Below the pieces are notes generated by a model. That model saw only the letters and a list, made by a program, of their open reading frames with translations, made no database searches and was not told the DNA's origin. 7,198 nt of DNA from an uncultured Achromobacter sp. (lineage in GTDB: Bacteria > Pseudomonadota > Gammaproteobacteria > Burkholderiales > Burkholderiaceae_B). Shown here one piece after another: positions 4,114 to 7,198 of this stretch. Both the position numbers and the translations under genes were made by a program. Where the stretch lies: assembly GCA_913775005.1 (NCBI GenBank), contig CAJYKY010000175.1:1-7198 (forward strand), in the 5' to 3' direction. Within the stretch, counting starts at the first letter, position 1, and each line of letters starts with the position of its first letter.

Positions 4114-4349
4114 GCGCCCGCCGCTTGTTCATCGCCTGGCGCCGTGCGCGCCGCACGGGCCGGGATCTTGACTTGGTCGCCTATGCGGCCGGCGTCGTCG
4201 GCGGCACGTTGTTTCTGGCAGCAATGACCGGTGCGCTGGGTCCGACGCTCGACGTGGCACCCGCGCCCCAGGCGATCGCCACCGCCTCCAATTCCGCGAA
4301 CGCCGCCTCCAATTCCGCGAACGCCGCCTCCGCGGCGCGCGCACCTTAA
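4110..4349 (+). CDS. Single-pass membrane protein with Asn/Ser/Ala repeat tail (79 aa)
   Basis: GAGGGGAGC lies right before the ATG, which overlaps the previous stop as ATGA. The N-terminus is strongly basic (MSARRLFIAWRRARRTGRD). Residues about 24-43 (YAAGVVGGTLFLAAMTGALG) form one membrane segment. The positive-inside rule puts the N-terminus in the cytoplasm and the tail in the periplasm. The tail, residues about 50-79, contains two copies of SNSANAA, encoded by a 21-base tandem repeat, and ends Ala-rich. No family is recognised. The tail could vary in length between relatives by repeat slippage. It is the last of the overlapping gene chain. Confidence 0.65.
   Translation: MSARRLFIAWRRARRTGRDLDLVAYAAGVVGGTLFLAAMTGALGPTLDVAPAPQAIATASNSANAASNSANAASAARAP
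4283..4331 (+). repeat. 21-bp tandem repeat inside the 79-aa gene
   Basis: Two full copies of a 21-base unit beginning CGCCTCCAATTCCGCGAACG, with seven bases of a third copy, lie head to tail without mismatch. The unit is a multiple of three, so gain or loss keeps the frame. Confidence 0.85.
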
Positions 4350-4369
4350 CCGATCCCGGAGTTCCCACC

Positions 4370-5170
4370 ATGCAACGAATCATCCCGATCCGTGCGTCCA
4401 GCCTGGCCGAGCTTTTCGACTGCCCTGCCCGCTGGGAAGCCAAGAACCTGCTGGGCATGCGCATGCCATCTTCCGGAGCCGCGCGGCTCGGTACAGCTAT
4501 TCACGCAGGCACGGCCGCGTTCGACCAGGCCAGGCTCGAAGGCAATCCCATCACCCCCGACGACACCGCAGGCGAATTCGTGAAGTCCCTACATGACACC
4601 GACGAGGAGGTCGATTGGGACGACGCAAGCCCCAAGGATGCCGAGCGCATCGGCCTTGCGCTGCACACGCGCTACTGCGCGCAAATCGCGCCGCATCAGG
4701 ATTACGTCGCGGTGGAGTTGACGTGCGATCGCATGGAGATCACCGACCTTGGCATCGCGCTTACCGGCACGACCGACCGCGTCCGGCGCACCACCAGCGG
4801 CGAACTCGGCATCGCTGACCTCAAAAGTGGCGCGCGCGCCGTAGGCTCGGATGGAGCGGTGGCCACTGCCGGGCACGGCCCTCAGATGGGCGTCTACGAG
4901 ATCCTTGCCCAGCACGCCATCGGCAAGCCGATCACCGCGCCCGCGCAAATCATCGGTTTGCAGACCGGCAAAACCGCCACCTCGCAGCGCATCGGTACTG
5001 GCGAGATCTCCGGCGCCCGGGAAGCGCTCGTCGGCGATGAAAGCAGCCCCGGCTTGCTTCAGCACGCCGCGCGCCTCGTCCACAGCGGCAGCTTCTACGG
5101 CAACCCCAAATCCGTCCTCTGTTCGGGCAAGTACTGCCCGCGTCATCCCTCTTGCAAGTTCAAAGGCTAA
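4370..5170 (+). CDS. PD-(D/E)XK nuclease with likely Fe-S cluster, RecB/Cas4-like (266 aa)
   Basis: The motifs of the RecB/Cas4-like nuclease superfamily appear in order. SSLAELFDCPARW (residues 10-22) is the usual N-terminal box with Cys18. LGTAIHAG carries His45. TGTTDRV holds Asp136. IADLKSG gives the DxK pair Asp150 and Lys152. GPQMGVYEIL supplies the QxxxY motif (Gln172, Tyr176). The C-terminus has CSGKYCPRHPSC (Cys251, 256, 262). With Cys18 this makes four cysteines placed as in AddB/Cas4-type 4Fe-4S nucleases. The expected activity is metal-dependent DNA exonuclease action that exposes single strands. ATG at 4370 is preceded by CGGAG at eight bases. The RecT-like gene starts three bases after its stop, so the two likely act as a Red-like pair. 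Family level is firm; polarity and Fe-S content are inferred. Confidence 0.88.
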   Translation: MQRIIPIRASSLAELFDCPARWEAKNLLGMRMPSSGAARLGTAIHAGTAAFDQARLEGNPITPDDTAGEFVKSLHDTDEEVDWDDASPKDAERIGLALHTRYCAQIAPHQDYVAVELTCDRMEITDLGIALTGTTDRVRRTTSGELGIADLKSGARAVGSDGAVATAGHGPQMGVYEILAQHAIGKPITAPAQIIGLQTGKTATSQRIGTGEISGAREALVGDESSPGLLQHAARLVHSGSFYGNPKSVLCSGKYCPRHPSCKFKG

Positions 5171-5173
5171 ACC

Positions 5174-6373
5174 ATGACCCAGACCGCAACCATTCAGAAT
5201 CTGCGTGCTGCACCGGAAGCGCAAATGCCTATCGTGGCCCCCGGCTTCGGCAGCCTTCAGGGCTTCGAACTCATGCAGCGCGCCGCGCGCCTGCTATCCA
5301 GCAGCACCCTTGTGCCCGTGGCTTATCGCCAGACCATCGAGAAGTTGGACCGTTACGGCAACGTCAAGGAAAGCCGCGAAAATCCCAACGCGCTTGCCAA
5401 CTCCGTCGTCGCGTTGAACATGGCGCAGCGGATGGGCGCCGACCCTCTGATGGTGATGCAGAACCTCTACATCGTCGAAGGCCGGCCGTCCTGGTCATCG
5501 CAGTGGATCATCGCAGCGATCAACGGCTGCGGCCGCTTTTCGCCCCTGCGCTTTGACATCCAGGATTTGGGCGACAAAGAGGTCGCGTACACCACCACCA
5601 GCTGGAACAACGGTCAGCGCGAAACCAGCACTCGTACGGTCAAAGTCCGGGACAAGGTTTGCGTGGCCTGGGCCGTGGAGAAGGAAACCGGCGAACGCCT
5701 GGAATCGCCCAAAGTCACCATCGAAATGGCTGTCAAGGAAGGCTGGTACACAAAGTCCGGCAGCAAGTGGCAAACGATGGAAGAAGTCATGCTGCGATAC
5801 CGGACGGCCAGCTTCTTCGGCAAGCTGTACGCACCCGAATTGTTGATGGGCCTTCAATCGGTGGAGGAAGCGCAGGACATCATCGAGGCGACCACCGGCC
5901 CGGACGGCACGATCAGCGTGAACGTGGACGAGCTGCGCGCCGGCGCTGCGTCCCAACGTCAGCCGACAGCCGCCGACGTCACCGACGTCACCGACGTCGA
6001 GGCACGCGAAACGCAGGGCGCCAAAGGCGCAACGGACGCACAGGCCCAAGGCGACACGGGCAACCCGGCGCACAGCGCGGCAACCGTGGCCCCCGCCGCG
6101 TCGGACCCCACGCGACAGTCCGGCGCACACAGCGACGAGTCGGCAGACAGCTCCCGATCCGACGACGTTCCGGAGGTCGACCCCGCAAAGGTCGAAGAAC
6201 GCCTGCGCGCGGCCAAGGACATCGAGGTCCTGGACGTCGCGGCGGACTTCATCCAAGACGTCTCCGACGAAGCCGAGCGCGAGCGGCTGACCCAGATCTA
6301 CCAGCAGCTGCGCCTGTCCCTGACCAATGCCCAGCAGCGTGCCCCGCGCCGCCGCGTGGCCGCGCCGGAATAA
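5174..6373 (+). CDS. RecT-like single-strand annealing protein (399 aa)
   Basis: Residues about 30-240 match my memory of a phage RecT-type family: FELMQRAARLLSSSTLVP, then VVALNMAQRMGADPLMVMQNLYIVEGRPSWSSQWIIAAIN, and later GWYTKSGSKWQTMEEVMLRYRTASFF. Such proteins coat single-stranded DNA and pair complementary strands, next to a partner exonuclease; here that is the nuclease just upstream. Residues about 250-335 are low-complexity, rich in Ala, Asp, Thr and Gln, and include DVTDVTDV from a nine-base repeat. Residues about 336-399 form a charged helical domain. The protein is longer than RecT of Rac (269 aa). The ATG at 5174 has AAAGG at seven bases. It could be classed as Erf- or otherwise-named annealing protein rather than RecT proper. 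Confidence 0.68.
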   Translation: MTQTATIQNLRAAPEAQMPIVAPGFGSLQGFELMQRAARLLSSSTLVPVAYRQTIEKLDRYGNVKESRENPNALANSVVALNMAQRMGADPLMVMQNLYIVEGRPSWSSQWIIAAINGCGRFSPLRFDIQDLGDKEVAYTTTSWNNGQRETSTRTVKVRDKVCVAWAVEKETGERLESPKVTIEMAVKEGWYTKSGSKWQTMEEVMLRYRTASFFGKLYAPELLMGLQSVEEAQDIIEATTGPDGTISVNVDELRAGAASQRQPTAADVTDVTDVEARETQGAKGATDAQAQGDTGNPAHSAATVAPAASDPTRQSGAHSDESADSSRSDDVPEVDPAKVEERLRAAKDIEVLDVAADFIQDVSDEAERERLTQIYQQLRLSLTNAQQRAPRRRVAAPE

Positions 6374-6382
6374 GGAGCCACC

Positions 6383-7198
6383 ATGCGAATCAACCGAATC
6401 ACCACCGAGAACTTCCAGGGCGCGCGTGCAGTGGACCTGGACCTGCGCACGCCCGCTACCCTGATCGCCGGCCCGAACGGCGCGGGCAAGTCCAGCATTG
6501 CCGAGTCCGTGCGGCTGGCGCTGCTGGGCACGCCCGAGCGCGTGGGCCTGAAGAAGGAATACGGCGCGCTGGTCAGCGATGGCGCAAAACTGGGCGCTGT
6601 AACGCTGGATCTGGACAAAGGCGCCGTTGGCATCAGCCTGCCCAAGGGCGCGCAGTCCGGCGAAGCCCTGGTACCCCAGTCGCCCGCCCTGCCGTTTGTC
6701 CTGGCGCCCGAGCGTTTCGCCGCCGCCAAGCCGGACGAACGCCGCAGCCTGCTGTTCGCCCTGACCGGGACCAACGTCAAGGCCGACGAAATCGAGCGCC
6801 GCCTATTGGCACGCCGTTGCGCCGCCGCGCTCGTCACCCAGATCAAGCCCATCCTGCGCACAGGCTTTGCCGGCGGCGCGGAGTTCGCAAAGAGCCAGGC
6901 GACCGAAGCCAAGGGAGCCTGGAAAGCCGCCACGGGTGAACAATGGGGCAGCCAGAAGGCCGAGGGCTGGAAGGCAGAAATCCCAGCGTTCGACCAGTCG
7001 GCCCTGGACAAGGCGCGCGCCGACTTGGCCGCGCTGGACGGCCGTATTGACGCCACCGCACAGTCCTTGGGCGCTCTGGAGCATAAGGCAGCCGCATATA
7101 CGGCAGCCCGCGACCAAATGGCGGCGCGCCAGGCCAAGGCGGCACAGTTGCCGGCGTTGCGTCAGAAGCTGGAGTTTGATCAAGAAGAGCATGCCAAG
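6383..7198 (+). CDS. SbcC/RecF-like AAA ATPase (partial, runs off right edge)
   Basis: The frame is open from ATG 6383 to the last base, giving 272 residues. MRINRITTENFQGARAVDLD and the Walker A motif GPNGAGKSS (residues 30-38) are typical of SMC/RecF/SbcC-type ATPases. PALPFVLAPERFAAAKPDERRSLLFALTG is a block I recall from phage-encoded members. From about residue 210 the sequence is Ala/Lys/Glu/Gln-rich with heptad character, the start of a coiled coil. Walker B and the signature motif would be beyond the edge. AAGGAG at 6372-6377, overlapping the RecT-like stop, lies five bases before the start. The gene closes the recombination module; a role in handling DNA ends or assisting the nuclease is inferred from the family. 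It may have a separate nuclease partner outside the window. Confidence 0.88.
   Translation, partial: MRINRITTENFQGARAVDLDLRTPATLIAGPNGAGKSSIAESVRLALLGTPERVGLKKEYGALVSDGAKLGAVTLDLDKGAVGISLPKGAQSGEALVPQSPALPFVLAPERFAAAKPDERRSLLFALTGTNVKADEIERRLLARRCAAALVTQIKPILRTGFAGGAEFAKSQATEAKGAWKAATGEQWGSQKAEGWKAEIPAFDQSALDKARADLAALDGRIDATAQSLGALEHKAAAYTAARDQMAARQAKAAQLPALRQKLEFDQEEHAK

Noticed and set aside
4283..4331. Possible CRISPR-like repeat
   Set aside because: The units are directly adjacent without spacers and encode an in-frame peptide repeat.
4589..5224. Leftward open frame of 211 codons
   Set aside because: Antisense to the PD-(D/E)XK nuclease, whose motifs lie on the + strand.
5495..6256. Leftward open frame of 253 codons
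   Set aside because: Antisense to the RecT-like gene; Gly/Arg/Cys-rich shadow.
5659..6939. Long + strand open frame of 426 codons
   Set aside because: It is the +1 frame across the RecT-like gene and the ATPase gene; it is dominated by Arg, Gly and Pro and has no motif, while the overlapping frames carry clear family motifs.
6298..7137. Leftward open frame of 279 codons
   Set aside because: Antisense to the Walker A-containing ATPase gene; Ser/Ala/Arg-rich shadow.
1..7198. tRNA, rRNA, attachment sites, integrase or insertion sequence
   Set aside because: No cloverleaf, rRNA-like block, terminal inverted repeats or transposase or integrase motifs were seen.

Overview
The window looks like the early control and recombination region of a lambda-type temperate prophage. 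The host is probably a GC-rich betaproteobacterium, perhaps Alcaligenaceae or Burkholderiaceae such as Bordetella, Achromobacter or Burkholderia. This is inferred from strong GC bias at third codon positions and from the protein families present: YdaS/Cro, a short CI-like repressor, DUF3268, DUF3846, a PD-(D/E)XK nuclease, a RecT-like annealing protein and an SMC-like ATPase. I see no rRNA, tRNA, transposase or integrase.

The switch is at about 1.68-2.35 kb. A Cro/YdaS-like regulator is read leftward and a CI-like HTH repressor rightward, with an AT-rich stretch of about 70 bp between their start codons. That stretch carries inverted repeats of the form AAAG-N4-CTTT. The same motif recurs twice, 23 bp apart, at 2477-2513, after a terminator that closes the repressor transcript and at the likely promoter of the rightward operon. 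This matches the lambda OR/OL plan in inverted orientation.

Left of the switch (1-1.68 kb) the arrangement is mosaic. The leftward strand should carry the early lytic transcript. At the window edge it holds a partial YdaT-like gene, and just behind cro a tiny Gly-rich reading frame and coding-like fragments. Three genes face the other way on the + strand: a 64-aa hypothetical, a 167-aa protein with a possible winged-helix region, and a 70-aa zinc-ribbon protein. They resemble independently expressed cargo genes (morons) and would be antisense to the early lytic transcript.

Right of the switch (2.5 kb to the end) is one compact + strand operon. It starts with a leader that can fold so as to bury the first ribosome binding site. 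Seven small genes follow, each stop overlapping the next start: unknown 120 aa, two tiny membrane peptides, DUF3268 zinc finger, a small exported or membrane protein, DUF3846, and a membrane protein with an internal tandem repeat. Next comes the recombination module: a nuclease with four cysteines placed for an Fe-S cluster, a RecT-like single-strand annealing protein, and an SbcC/RecF-like ATPase that runs off the right edge. The likely joint task of these last three is end resection and annealing of phage DNA.
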